Source: JBLUOA01 sp048060095 (GTDB taxonomy: Bacteria > Pseudomonadota > Alphaproteobacteria > Rhodobacterales > Rhodobacteraceae). Taken from it: a stretch of 64,000 nt of DNA. The notes beneath the pieces were generated by a model. The model did no database searches. It saw only the letters and a program-made list of their open reading frames with translations, and had not been told where the DNA came from. The stretch lies in contig NZ_JBLUOA010000008.1 in NCBI RefSeq assembly GCF_048060095.1, positions 1 through 64,000 of the forward strand. Reading direction: 5' to 3'. Shown here in pieces: positions 1 through 8,922 of the stretch. Position 1 is the first letter of the stretch. Each line of letters starts with the position of its first letter. The position numbers and the translations under genes were made by a program.

Positions 1-61
1 ACTCTATGATCCAACCGAATGCTGGAACTACTTCAAGGCTGCCGGGTATGCCTCAAGTTAA
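1..61 (+). pseudogene. 3' end of a transposase-like gene, cut by the window edge
   Basis: An open frame enters from the left edge and ends at TAA 59-61. The readable tail is LYDPTECWNYFKAAGYASS. An acidic-Cys-x-x-Tyr-Phe-x-x-x-Gly-Tyr ending is typical of IS630-family transposase C-termini, but only 19 residues are visible, so the family is a recollection-based guess. Whether the gene is intact cannot be judged here. It converges on etfA, with the terminator at 97-124 between them. Confidence 0.4.
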
Positions 62-96
62 TTTAGAAACGCTTTAGGAACAAGATGAGCATACAA

Positions 97-124
97 AGAA
101 GGCCCGCCGGATGGCGGGCCTTCT
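97..124. terminator. Strong stem-loop terminator between the transposase tail and etfA
   Basis: A perfect 12-bp stem (AGAAGGCCCGCC / GGCGGGCCTTCT) closes a 4-nt loop GGAT. On the minus strand it lies about 20 nt past the etfA stop and is followed by TTTGT; on the plus strand it is followed by CTCATTT. It probably terminates the long minus-strand catabolic operon and may work in both directions. Confidence 0.85.
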
Positions 125-144
125 CTCATTTGATGTGACGCGAT

Positions 145-1071
145 TTACAGTGCGTCAGTCAGGGCCGGGACGGCCTCGAACAGGTCGGCGACCAGGCCGA
201 AGTCAGCAACCTGGAAGATCGGGGCTTCTTCGTCCTTGTTGATCGCGACGATGATCTTGCTGTCCTTCATGCCAGCCAGGTGTTGGATGGCGCCCGAGAT
301 GCCAACGGCGACATACAGTTCGGGGGCAACAACTTTGCCGGTTTGCCCCACCTGCCAGTCGTTCGGGGCGTAGCCCGAGTCGACAGCAGCGCGCGAAGCC
401 CCAACGGCGGCGCCCAGCTTGTCAGCCAGCTTTTCGATCAGGGCAAAATCCTCTTCGGATCCGACGCCACGGCCACCGGACACGACCACGCCGGCCGAGG
501 TCAGCTCGGGGCGGTCCGATGCGGCCACCTTGTCTTCGACCCATTCGGACAGGCCGGGGTTGTCGGCAGCACCGATGGTTTCGACTGCGGCCGAGCCGCC
601 TTCGCCAGCGGCGTCGAAGGTCGAGGTGCGGAAGGTGATAACCTTGGTCGCATCCAAAGATTTGACGGTTTGCACGGCGTTGCCGGCATAGATCGGGCGT
701 TCGAACGTGTCTGCATCGACAACGCCAGAGGCGTCCGAAATCACCATCACGTCCAGCAGCGCAGCAACGCGCGGCATGACGTTCTTGGCGTCGGTCGTGG
801 CGGGTGCCACGATGTGCGAATAGTCACCGACCAGCGACACGATCAGCGCGGCGGTGGGTTCCGCCATGCGGTGACCCAGCGACGCATCTTCAGCGACCAA
901 CACCTTGGCGACACCGTCGATCTTGGCGGCGGCTTCGCCAGCTGCGGCGGCGGAAGCACCCGCGGCCAGAACGGTCACGTCGCCCAGTGCCCGGGCGGCG
1001 GTGACGGCTTTGGCGGTGGCGTCCAGCGCCAGTTCACCATTGTTGATTTCGGCGAGAAGAAGAACAGCCAT
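145..1071 (-). CDS. etfA: Electron transfer flavoprotein alpha subunit
   Basis: 308 aa, the normal EtfA length. With EtfB it forms the soluble FAD/AMP heterodimer that takes electrons from acyl-CoA dehydrogenases and passes them to ETF:ubiquinone oxidoreductase. The C-terminal FAD-binding domain is clear: a VVSGGRGVG segment near residue 200, then a G-Q-T-G-K-V-V-A-P-x-L-Y-V-A-x-G-I-S-G-A-I-Q-H stretch near residues 240-265. Its ATG overlaps the etfB stop (TAATG), so the two are translationally coupled. This is the last gene of the catabolic cluster; the terminator at 97-124 follows it. Confidence 0.97.
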   Translation of the reverse strand: MAVLLLAEINNGELALDATAKAVTAARALGDVTVLAAGASAAAAGEAAAKIDGVAKVLVAEDASLGHRMAEPTAALIVSLVGDYSHIVAPATTDAKNVMPRVAALLDVMVISDASGVVDADTFERPIYAGNAVQTVKSLDATKVITFRTSTFDAAGEGGSAAVETIGAADNPGLSEWVEDKVAASDRPELTSAGVVVSGGRGVGSEEDFALIEKLADKLGAAVGASRAAVDSGYAPNDWQVGQTGKVVAPELYVAVGISGAIQHLAGMKDSKIIVAINKDEEAPIFQVADFGLVADLFEAVPALTDAL

Positions 1072-1829
1072 TACACAGCCCCCGCTTCTTTGAGTTTCGA
1101 AACCAGCTCGTCAACCGAGCCGACGATGATGCCGGCGGCACGTGTTGCCGGCTCGGTCGTTTTGACCACTTCAAGACGCGGCGAAGAGTCGACGCCGTAA
1201 CCGGCGGCGGTTTTTTCGTCCAGCGGCTTCTTCTTGGCCTTCATGATGTTGGGCAGCGAAGCGTAACGCGGCTCGTTCAAGCGCAGGTCCACGGTGACGA
1301 CTGCAGGCAAGTTGACCTTGATAGTCTGCAAACCGCCGTCGACCTCGCGGGTCACCACGGCCTTGTCGCCGTCGATGTCCAGTTCCGAGGCGAAGGTGCC
1401 TTGCGACCATCCCAACAGCGCCGACAGCATCTGGCCGGTGGCGTTCATGTCGTTGTCGATGGCCTGCTTACCGGCCAGGACCAGACCCGGCTGCTCTTCG
1501 TCGACAATGGCTTTCAGGATCTTGGCCACAGCCAGCGGTTCGATGTCCTGGTGGACGTCATTGGCGGCCACAACTAGAATGGCGCGATCCGCGCCCATGG
1601 CCAAAGCGGTGCGCAGGGTCTCTTGCGCTTGCTTCACACCGATCGAGACGACGACGACCTCGTCTGCCTTGTCGGCTTCTTTCAGGCGGATGGCCTCTTC
1701 GACGGCGATCTCGTCAAAGGGGTTCATCGACATCTTAACGTTGGCAAGATCGACACCGCTTCCGTCCGCTTTGACGCGCACTTTCACGTTGTAGTCGATC
1801 ACGCGTTTGACAGGCACAAGCACCTTCAT
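1071..1829 (-). CDS. etfB: Electron transfer flavoprotein beta subunit
   Basis: 252 aa, full length for EtfB. The N-terminus MKVLVPVKRVIDYNVKVRV and the L-A-G-K-Q-A-I-D-x-D signature near residues 120-130 are diagnostic of the beta subunit, which binds AMP and docks on acyl-CoA dehydrogenases. A good ribosome-binding site (AAGGAG) precedes the ATG. It shares one base with etfA. Linkage to crotonases and acyl-CoA synthetase suggests it accepts electrons from the dehydrogenase step of this pathway, although the cluster's own dehydrogenase is broken. Confidence 0.97.
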   Translation of the reverse strand: MKVLVPVKRVIDYNVKVRVKADGSGVDLANVKMSMNPFDEIAVEEAIRLKEADKADEVVVVSIGVKQAQETLRTALAMGADRAILVVAANDVHQDIEPLAVAKILKAIVDEEQPGLVLAGKQAIDNDMNATGQMLSALLGWSQGTFASELDIDGDKAVVTREVDGGLQTIKVNLPAVVTVDLRLNEPRYASLPNIMKAKKKPLDEKTAAGYGVDSSPRLEVVKTTEPATRAAGIIVGSVDELVSKLKEAGAV

Positions 1830-1869
1830 CTACGGTCTCCTTGGTTTGTTAGATACGGTTTCTACCGAC

Positions 1870-2664
1870 CTATCGGTCGTTGAATTCGGGTTTTCTTTTC
1901 TCGGAGAACGCTTTCATGGCCTCTGGAAAATCATGCGCACACAGCAAAACGCTTTGGGCATCGCGCTCGATGTCCAGCGCCTCCAGATAGCTGCACTCCG
2001 CCGCGGCACGCATCACGCGCTTGGCGGTCTGAATGCCGAACATCGGGTGTGGGGCGATCTCGTGGGCAATTTCCAGAGCGCGTTGCTCGACCTGGTCGGG
2101 GGGTACGCATTCTTCGACAACTCGCAGTTCCCTGGCGGTGCGCCCGTCTATTTCACGACCTGTGAGAACAAGCATCCGCGCCACGCCCGCACCGGCACGC
2201 TGCTGAAGCAGCCAGCTCGAGCCGGTGTCGGGACAGCCGCCGACGCGCGCAAAAACTTCGCACAACCGGGCATCTTCGGCGGCTACGACGAAATCCGCAG
2301 ACAGCGCCAGGCTGAGACCCGCACCAAATGCCACCCCGCATACAGCAGAAATCAGAGGCTTCCGAAACAGATAGGCCGCGCGTCCGCCATCGTGAACCCG
2401 GTCGACCATTTCCGATGTCGCCCTTGCGCCTTTCGCGATTTCAGCCTGAAATCCAACGAGATCGCCGCCGCTGCTGAAATGATCGCCGCCTGTCATGACA
2501 ACGACGCGGATTACATCATCCTGTTCAGCCTCGCGCAGGAGCGCCACCAGTTCTTCGACGAACCCGATGCTGTAAGGGTTGCGTTTTGCCGGCTGAAGAA
2601 AACGCAGTATTCCGACAGGCCCATCCCTGTCCAGGCGAATAAGTTCAGTCATTCCGGTCTCCAT
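1870..2664 (-). CDS. Enoyl-CoA hydratase/isomerase family protein, PaaG-like
   Basis: Crotonase-fold protein, 264 aa from the first ATG. An ATG at 2652 has a better-placed GGAG and may be the true start. Oxyanion-hole segments are visible (HFSSGGDL near residue 65, GVAFGAGLSLAL near 110). Neither catalytic Glu of classical enoyl-CoA hydratase is where expected (Ser and Phe by eye alignment). A Pro-Asp followed by T-G-S-S-W-L-L-Q is present, as in the PaaG isomerase subgroup, which uses Asp. It is therefore more likely an isomerase or ring-type acyl-CoA enzyme than a plain hydratase. It is coupled to the upstream crotonase by a TGATG overlap. Confidence 0.85.
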   Translation of the reverse strand: METGMTELIRLDRDGPVGILRFLQPAKRNPYSIGFVEELVALLREAEQDDVIRVVVMTGGDHFSSGGDLVGFQAEIAKGARATSEMVDRVHDGGRAAYLFRKPLISAVCGVAFGAGLSLALSADFVVAAEDARLCEVFARVGGCPDTGSSWLLQQRAGAGVARMLVLTGREIDGRTARELRVVEECVPPDQVEQRALEIAHEIAPHPMFGIQTAKRVMRAAAECSYLEALDIERDAQSVLLCAHDFPEAMKAFSEKRKPEFNDR

Positions 2665-3440
2665 CAGGTTCCTGTCCAGACCGGTGCGCGTTTTTCAGCA
2701 AAAGCCTTGGGGCCTTCAATCGCGTCGTTGCTGGCGTACACAACCTCATGCAGGCGCTTACCTTCTTCGAGGCCACCCGCGCAGCCCAGATCCATGGTTG
2801 CGCGAACGCCGCCCTTGGCAGCGATCACCGAAAGCGGAGCCCCACTGGCTATGCGTTTGGCAAGGTCGAATGCCCGCGCGCGAACGGCATCGGGGGAGTC
2901 CTCGATATAGTTGGTGAACCCGTATTCATGTAGCCGCTCGATCGGCATCAGGTCTCCGGTCAGCAGGATTTCCATAAGGATGGGCTGCGGTAGCATGGTC
3001 AGTGCCGGCGAAGCCCAAGGCGATCCGCGACCGATCTTCACCTCGGTAATGCCAACCTTGGTCCCCTTGAGTCCGACCCGCAAATCGCAATTCAGCGTCA
3101 GCATCATGCCGCCCGCCATCAGCGACCCCGTCATCGCCGCGATGATCGGCTTCCTGCAGGCGCGCATGGTCTCGTGAAATGGATCGCGCATCTTTGACAG
3201 GATATCGACGCCTTCGTCGCGCGCGATTTGCGTGGCTTCCTTGAGGTCCAGCCCGGCGCTGAAAACACCGCAATCGGCCGAGGTCAGTATGGCCACACGA
3301 ACGCTGTCGTCCGCCTCGATCTTTTCCCAGGCATCCGTCAGCCCGTTCGTCGCGGCCACGGAAAGCGCGTTCTTGCGTTCGGGCCGATTGATACAGACGG
3401 TCGCAATGCCGTCTTCGATTTTTACATCAATTGGGCTCAT
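2664..3440 (-). CDS. Enoyl-CoA hydratase family protein
   Basis: 258 aa crotonase-family enzyme, normal length. The C-G-V-F-S-A-G-L-D-L-K-E segment near residue 60 and the A-G-G-M-M-L-T-L-N-C-D-L segment near 110 form the acyl-CoA/oxyanion-hole region. By eye alignment the second catalytic Glu is kept (ITEVKIG) and the first is replaced by Met, so strict hydratase activity is not certain. It is probably the hydration or isomerisation step of the beta-oxidation-like pathway encoded around it. It overlaps the next crotonase gene by a TGATG junction. Confidence 0.85.
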   Translation of the reverse strand: MSPIDVKIEDGIATVCINRPERKNALSVAATNGLTDAWEKIEADDSVRVAILTSADCGVFSAGLDLKEATQIARDEGVDILSKMRDPFHETMRACRKPIIAAMTGSLMAGGMMLTLNCDLRVGLKGTKVGITEVKIGRGSPWASPALTMLPQPILMEILLTGDLMPIERLHEYGFTNYIEDSPDAVRARAFDLAKRIASGAPLSVIAAKGGVRATMDLGCAGGLEEGKRLHEVVYASNDAIEGPKAFAEKRAPVWTGT

Positions 3441-3518
3441 GATACCTGCTCCGTTTTAACTGGTGACATTCTAGTGCGAAGCTTCCCCGCGACATGTTTG
3501 CCGCGGGGAAGTTCCTGC

Positions 3519-4769
3519 TTATTCGACAGAGAACGACTTGGAACTGTGCTTGATGACTTCCCACACAACGTCGAGATAGTCGGCGCTCCAGTCGGTCAGC
3601 GGAACCCAGGTTTCGCCATTCCACTGTTCGACCCGGGTCTTGCCGCCGCCGCCGTGGTCTTCACCGGTTACGGTCACCGGGGCCATGACGCCGTCGCCAT
3701 CGAAGTTCTCGATCGATTCATAGGCAGCCTTCATGCTTTCTGGCGTGAGCGGCCAACCGTTTTCGGCAATCGCGATACGTGCGGCTTCAAAACCGGCCGA
3801 GTAAATCGCCATGCCCGTGTTGTAGTACACGTCGCGAACAAGGCTCTCGGGACCGCTGCCCTTGCCATTGGCATAGTAGGTGTCCAGCATCGTCTTGACG
3901 ATCGGAACTTCCTGGCCACCGGCCACGTTGGTCCCGCGCAGGATGCCCTTCGCCTCTTCCTCGCCGATGTTGGCGATATCGACTTCGTTCAACCAGTTAA
4001 CCGACAGATAGCGGTCGATCGGGAAGCGGTTGCGGCGCATTTCCTTGGAGGCGACCACGTGTCCGCCCGCCAGAAGCCAGCTGATCACGTAATCTGGCTT
4101 ATCACGGCGGATACTGCTCCATGCGCCGGCTTGATCCGACCCGGGGAGCGGCACAGGATAAAGCTCCAGCTCAAACCCTTCCTTTTCAGAAAGTGTTTTC
4201 AGGATCTCGATCGGTTCCTGACCGAAGGGATAATCCAGATAGATGAACCCGATCTTTGCTTTGCTCAGGTCACCGCCCATCTGGCCTTTGATGAAGGCAA
4301 CGTCATTTGCCGCCTGCTGCCAGTAGGTCGGGCCGACCGGGAAAACCCATTCGAACACCTCGCCGTCCACGGCATCGCCACGGCCAACGAAGGATTGCAT
4401 CAGGACGTTTCCGTCCTTCATGGCACGCGGCAGAACCGCGTTCGTGACGGGCGTGGAAAGAAAGTTGAAAAGGAAAACACCGTCACGTTTGAGCTGCTCA
4501 TAGCATTCCACGCCACGTTGCGGTTCGTTGCCATGGTCGCGAATGATGATTTCAACCGGATGGCCTTCAATTCCACCGTTTTCGTTGGTGTACATCGCCA
4601 GGTCCTGGGCTGCCTGGGCCACCTGCGGTGAAATGAACGTGTACGATTTACTAAGGTCGAAGCAAAGTCCGAAGCGGATCGGCTCCTTGTCCTGTGCCGC
4701 AGCCACCGTCGCGCTTGTTGCCAATGCGGCAGTAAGGGCCACCGCCTTGATGTGCTGTTTGATTTTCAT
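3519..4769 (-). CDS. ABC transporter substrate-binding protein (Leu/Ile/Val-binding family), copy 1
   Basis: 416 aa periplasmic binding protein. A Sec signal peptide (MKIKQHIKAVALTAALATSATVAAAQ) is followed by a type I periplasmic-binding fold of the branched-chain amino acid/amide class. A GGGAGAGAG ribosome-binding site precedes the ATG. It is close to the neighbour at 4862 along its whole length, sharing for example the FGLCFDLSKSYTF/IGICYDLSKAYTF start and the PLPGSDQAGxWSxxRRDKPD block. This is a tandem duplication with divergence, suggesting two related ligands for one permease. The nearby CoA ligase points to carboxylates rather than amino acids; this is inference. Confidence 0.92.
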   Translation of the reverse strand: MKIKQHIKAVALTAALATSATVAAAQDKEPIRFGLCFDLSKSYTFISPQVAQAAQDLAMYTNENGGIEGHPVEIIIRDHGNEPQRGVECYEQLKRDGVFLFNFLSTPVTNAVLPRAMKDGNVLMQSFVGRGDAVDGEVFEWVFPVGPTYWQQAANDVAFIKGQMGGDLSKAKIGFIYLDYPFGQEPIEILKTLSEKEGFELELYPVPLPGSDQAGAWSSIRRDKPDYVISWLLAGGHVVASKEMRRNRFPIDRYLSVNWLNEVDIANIGEEEAKGILRGTNVAGGQEVPIVKTMLDTYYANGKGSGPESLVRDVYYNTGMAIYSAGFEAARIAIAENGWPLTPESMKAAYESIENFDGDGVMAPVTVTGEDHGGGGKTRVEQWNGETWVPLTDWSADYLDVVWEVIKHSSKSFSVE

Positions 4770-4861
4770 ATTCTCTCTCCCGTTGGTTGATTTTAGGGCG
4801 GCTAAACTGTTTTGTGAGCGCCGCCGCCCTGTACAGCGCCACCCTTCCTACTATCAGCCTG

Positions 4862-6100
4862 TCACTGCTCGTATTTTGCGGAACTTTCCTTAACCACATC
4901 CCACACGACATCGCCGTATTCAGAAATCCATTCGGTTTGCGGCACCCAAGCCTCCCCGTCCCACATTTCGATGCGCGTCTGGCCACCGCCGCCATGGTCT
5001 TCGGCCGTTACCGTAATGGGGGCCATCAACCCGTTGGCGTCATAACCCTTCAACGACTCGAGTCCGGCCTTGTAGGATGTCGGAGTGATTGGCAGCCCTT
5101 CGAGTTCGACCGCGTTGCGCGCGGCTTCGAACATGATCGAATACATGGCCAGCCCCGTATTATAGAAAACGTCCTGCGTCTTCTCAATCGGGCCCGAGCC
5201 CTGTCCGTTGTCATAAAGCTCGGTCATGATCTCCTTGAACAGGGCGACATCCTGACCGCCCACGACATTGGTACCGCGCTTGATGCCTTTGGCCGCATCA
5301 GTGCCGATATTGGCAATATCGACCTCGTTCAGCCAGTTGACCGAAATGTATTTTTCCATCGGGATGCGATTGCGCTGCATCTCTTTCGATGCGACCACAT
5401 GGGCACCGCCCAGCATCCAGACGATCACGTGATCGGGCTTGTCGCGGCGCACCTTGGACCATACTCCGGCCTGGTCGCTGCCGGGCAGCGGAACGGGGTA
5501 AAGCTCAAGTTCGAAACCCTCTTTCTCGGACAGGGTTTCCAGAATCTCGATTGGCTCTTGTCCGAAAGGGTAATCGAAATAGACAAAGCCTACCTTCACA
5601 CCCGACAGATCGCCGTCATGCAATTGCTTGATATAGGCAACGTCGTTGGCGGCTTGCCCCCAATAGGTAGGCCCGATCGGATAGACCCAGTCAAAAACCT
5701 TACCATCCACGGCATCGCCGCGGCCGACAAGTGACTGCATCAGGATACGTCCATCTTCCATGGCCCGAGGCAGGATGGCCAAAGACACTGGAGTGGACAG
5801 TGTATCGAAGACGAAAACGCCCTCGCGGCTGAGCTTGGAATAACACTCGATCCCGCGCTGCGGTTCGTTCCCGTGATCGCGCACGATAACCTCGACCGGT
5901 TCTCCTCCGATGCCGCCCTTCATATTGACCAGTTTGGCGAGATCCTGTGCCGCCTGGGCAACCTGCGGCGTGGCAAAGGTATAGGCTTTGCTGAGGTCGT
6001 AGCAGATGCCGATCTTGAATGGCTCAGCCAGCGCCTGGGTGCCGAACATCGCTCCGCCAACCATTGAAAACACGGCCAACGCTTTGGTAAATTTCTTCAT
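4862..6100 (-). CDS. ABC transporter substrate-binding protein (Leu/Ile/Val-binding family), copy 2
   Basis: 412 aa. The ATG at 6100 is preferred over an upstream ATG at 6118 because it follows GGGAGGATCAA and opens a proper signal peptide (MKKFTKALAVFSMVGGAMFGTQALA). The mature part is a type I periplasmic-binding domain of the branched-chain amino acid class. It is a full-length paralogue of the protein encoded at 3519-4769. It lies just downstream of livF and upstream of the second binding protein, so both presumably feed the LivHMGF complex encoded here. Confidence 0.92.
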   Translation of the reverse strand: MKKFTKALAVFSMVGGAMFGTQALAEPFKIGICYDLSKAYTFATPQVAQAAQDLAKLVNMKGGIGGEPVEVIVRDHGNEPQRGIECYSKLSREGVFVFDTLSTPVSLAILPRAMEDGRILMQSLVGRGDAVDGKVFDWVYPIGPTYWGQAANDVAYIKQLHDGDLSGVKVGFVYFDYPFGQEPIEILETLSEKEGFELELYPVPLPGSDQAGVWSKVRRDKPDHVIVWMLGGAHVVASKEMQRNRIPMEKYISVNWLNEVDIANIGTDAAKGIKRGTNVVGGQDVALFKEIMTELYDNGQGSGPIEKTQDVFYNTGLAMYSIMFEAARNAVELEGLPITPTSYKAGLESLKGYDANGLMAPITVTAEDHGGGGQTRIEMWDGEAWVPQTEWISEYGDVVWDVVKESSAKYEQ

Positions 6101-6133
6101 TTGATCCTCCCTGAACAATTTCTGAATAGTACC

Positions 6134-6952
6134 TCAGCTCAGCCAACGTTTGCGTCGGCTGTAGTGCTTGACGTTGTGAAAATCGGTTTCTTCTCCGCCG
6201 CCCAGATAAAATTCCTGAATGTCGGAGTTGGATTTGAGCGCCTCGGCCGTGCCGTGCATGACAACGCGGCCGTTCTCAATCAGATACCCTTGCGAAACAA
6301 TCTCCAGAGCGGCCAGCGCGTTCTGCTCCACCAGCAGGACGGATACGCCCTCCTCCTGATTGATCTTTTGCAGGATGCCGAAGATTTCCTCGACCAGGAA
6401 CGGGGCAAGGCCGAGACTTGGTTCGTCGAGCATCAACAGTTTCGGCTGCGTCACCAGCGCCCTGCCGATGGCCAGCATCTGTTGCTCGCCACCAGACAAA
6501 TAGCCTGCTTGCGAATTGCGGCGTTCGGCAAGTCGTGGGAAATAGTCGTAAATCTTTTCGTTTTCCGCATTCAGCGCCGATCGGGACATTCCGCGCGGCG
6601 CAGCAGCGGTCAGGTTCTCGTCGGGGGTCAGGTGTTCAAAGACCCGCCGCCCTTCGATGACGTGACAGATACCCATCCCGACGCGGTTTTGCGCGAGCAC
6701 TTCGGTTATGTCTGTTCCCTGGAAGGTTACTTCACCTCGGCTGATGCGTCCGCGCTCTGCCTTCAGAAGACCGCTGATCGCTTTCAACGTGGTGCTTTTG
6801 CCCGCGCCGTTCGAGCCCAAGAGCGCGATCATCTCGCCTTTTGGCACCTTGACCGAAACACCTTTGATCGCCAGCATTACATTGTCGTACAGCACCTCGA
6901 CACTGTTCATGGACAGAATGTGCTCGGCTTCAACTTTTTCTTGCATCGGCAT
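6134..6952 (-). CDS. livF: ABC transporter ATP-binding protein, LivF type
   Basis: 272 aa ATPase of a branched-chain-amino-acid-type importer. Walker A GSNGAGKST lies near residue 47, the signature LSGGEQQMLAIGRAL near 155 and Walker B LLMLDEPSLGLAP near 175. The D-E-P-S-L-G-L-A-P variant is typical of LivF. It follows livM after 5 nt and precedes the two binding proteins. It should energise the permease together with the LivG protein encoded at 10835-11641. Confidence 0.93.
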   Translation of the reverse strand: MPMQEKVEAEHILSMNSVEVLYDNVMLAIKGVSVKVPKGEMIALLGSNGAGKSTTLKAISGLLKAERGRISRGEVTFQGTDITEVLAQNRVGMGICHVIEGRRVFEHLTPDENLTAAAPRGMSRSALNAENEKIYDYFPRLAERRNSQAGYLSGGEQQMLAIGRALVTQPKLLMLDEPSLGLAPFLVEEIFGILQKINQEEGVSVLLVEQNALAALEIVSQGYLIENGRVVMHGTAEALKSNSDIQEFYLGGGEETDFHNVKHYSRRKRWLS

Positions 6953-6957
6953 TTCCC

Positions 6958-8031
6958 TTATTTCTTGAACTGATCGAAGGGCCAGACCATCAGATAGTCT
7001 CTGATGTTGCCGTAGAGTTTTCCCAAACCGAGCGGTTCGATCAGAAGGATAATGACGATCAGTGCGCCATAGACCGCATTCGGGATGTGAGCGAGCGTTT
7101 CAACATTGATCTGCATACCAAGCCCCTCGCTCACCGTGACGACGAGACCGTTCACCAAACCGGGGACAAGAAGGATCAGAGCAACACCGAAATAGGATCC
7201 GATTACGCTGCCGAGGCCGCCAACGATCACCATCGCAAGAACCTGGATAGATACGGTGACCGAAAACTGCTCCGGCGCGGCAAGAAAGAAGAAGGTGGCG
7301 ACAAGCAAAGCACCACTGACGCCCGCGATGAAAGACGAAGTCGCGAAGGCTAGGATCTTGTAATAGAAACTGTTCACACCCAGGATCGCGGCAGCAAAGT
7401 CTTTTTCGCGTACCGCGACCAAGGCACGACCAAGCCCAGTGCGTTTGAGATTCAGCATGAAGATCGTCACCAACACACACCATCCGAAGGCGACATAGTA
7501 AAAACCGGTATCAGAGGTAATATCCTGCCCAAGAAACGCCAAAGTTGGTGACTGGAGCGATGCGTGCGAGCCCCCTGAAATCGCCGGCGAGTGGGTCAGA
7601 ACCCAGTCCATCACGAATTGCATCGCAAGAGTCGTGAGTGCGAGATAGAGACCCTTGACCCGCAATGCGGCAAAGGCGAACAGGCTGCCGATCACAGATG
7701 ACGTCAACCCGCCAATGATCAGGGCGAATTCCCATGGCACGCCGAAACGCGCCGCGTGGATCGCCGAATACGCCCCGACGGCCATGACCGCAGCATAGCC
7801 CAAGTGAAGTTGGCCAGCCCAACCTGTCACCAGGTTAAGTCCAAGGGCGGCGGCCGTCCAGATCAGCCACGGAAGCATGTAACTGTTCAGGTAGAGCGAC
7901 GGTATGATGAATGGCGCGGCAAGTCCAATCAGGAAGATGAATACAGCCAGGTTCCGGTCAGCAGGTACCTTGAAGATACGACTGTCGGATACATAGTTGG
8001 CGTGATGGACACCGGAAAGTCTATAAAACAT
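6958..8031 (-). CDS. livM: ABC transporter permease, LivM type
   Basis: 357 aa integral membrane permease with many hydrophobic helices. The family segment G-L-N-L-V-T-G-W-A-G-Q-L-H-L-G-Y near residue 65 and the G-G-L-G-S-V-I-G-S-Y-F-G segment near 270 are the usual LivM/BPD_transp_2 features. The N-terminus has about 40 soluble residues before the first helix. It sits 3 nt downstream of livH, so the two are almost certainly co-translated and form the heterodimeric channel. Confidence 0.93.
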   Translation of the reverse strand: MFYRLSGVHHANYVSDSRIFKVPADRNLAVFIFLIGLAAPFIIPSLYLNSYMLPWLIWTAAALGLNLVTGWAGQLHLGYAAVMAVGAYSAIHAARFGVPWEFALIIGGLTSSVIGSLFAFAALRVKGLYLALTTLAMQFVMDWVLTHSPAISGGSHASLQSPTLAFLGQDITSDTGFYYVAFGWCVLVTIFMLNLKRTGLGRALVAVREKDFAAAILGVNSFYYKILAFATSSFIAGVSGALLVATFFFLAAPEQFSVTVSIQVLAMVIVGGLGSVIGSYFGVALILLVPGLVNGLVVTVSEGLGMQINVETLAHIPNAVYGALIVIILLIEPLGLGKLYGNIRDYLMVWPFDQFKK

Positions 8032-8034
8032 CCC

Positions 8035-8922
8035 TTAGACCCTTTCAATGTCGTGACGACCGAACAGTCCATGCGGACGGATCATGACCGTAAGAATGAG
8101 CACGGCGGCGACGATAAGCTCACGGCTTCCGCCTCCGACAAGCGGATCCAGAAAATCGGCACCAACGTTTTCGACGACGCCCAGAATTATGCCCGCGATC
8201 ACTGCGCCGAGGATACTGTCGAGGCCACCAAGAACGGCCACCGTCAGGCCCTTCAGAAGCAACAGCGACAGCGCCTGATCTACACCCTGAATCTCGCCCC
8301 AGATGACGCCTGCGGCGACGGCAACAACTGATGCCAGTGCCCAGGACAACCCTACGCCGCGCTCAACCGAAATGCCGACCGACCACGAAGCCATGTAATC
8401 ATCCGCGATCGCCCGCAACTTGATCCCGGTCCGGGTTCGGAAGAACAGCATGAAGGCGACAAAGAGTGCGAGCGCAACACCGGCACCGACAAGATGGATG
8501 CGGCTGACGAAGATGTCGCCCAGGAACAGCGGTTCATAGCTGACCCCCAAATCAACCGAACGGGATGTCCCACCCCAAATTGCAAGTGTTATTCCCCGCA
8601 GGAAGATGTCCAAGCCAAGTGTCAGCATCAAGATCATGACGACCGGGCGGCCCGCGAGACGGCGCAGGGCAACACGCTCGATGCCAAATCCCAGGCCGAA
8701 CATGATCACCGCAGCAAGAGGAATGGCCAGCCACAGCGGCAGACCCGCGTCATGCGAAAGGGCAAGAACCACATAGGCCCCGACCATTGTCAGCCCACCC
8801 TGCGCCAGATTGGGCACCGAAGATGCTTTGTAAATCAGCACGAGGCCGATAGCGAAGAGCGAATACAAGAGACCCGTCAAGGCTCCATTGATCGCAAGCT
8901 CAGATAGAAAGACCCAATCCAT
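8035..8922 (-). CDS. livH: ABC transporter permease, LivH type
   Basis: 295 aa membrane protein, the standard LivH length. It begins NGALTGLLYSLFAIGLVLIY near residue 12, a hallmark of LivH, and contains the G-G-L-D-S-I-L-G-A-V-I-A-G segment near 235 that contacts the ATPases. It ends right before livM and starts at the base before the stop of the upstream acyl-CoA synthetase gene. Together with the other Liv genes it makes a complete importer. Confidence 0.93.
   Translation of the reverse strand: MDWVFLSELAINGALTGLLYSLFAIGLVLIYKASSVPNLAQGGLTMVGAYVVLALSHDAGLPLWLAIPLAAVIMFGLGFGIERVALRRLAGRPVVMILMLTLGLDIFLRGITLAIWGGTSRSVDLGVSYEPLFLGDIFVSRIHLVGAGVALALFVAFMLFFRTRTGIKLRAIADDYMASWSVGISVERGVGLSWALASVVAVAAGVIWGEIQGVDQALSLLLLKGLTVAVLGGLDSILGAVIAGIILGVVENVGADFLDPLVGGGSRELIVAAVLILTVMIRPHGLFGRHDIERV

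Noticed and set aside
1864..1877. Dyad ACCGA-CCTA-TCGGT between crotonase and etfB
   Set aside because: It overlaps the crotonase stop codon inside an operon; too short to call an operator without other copies.
3228..4631. 467-codon plus-strand ORF
   Set aside because: It is antisense to the binding-protein and crotonase genes and has no recognisable domain.
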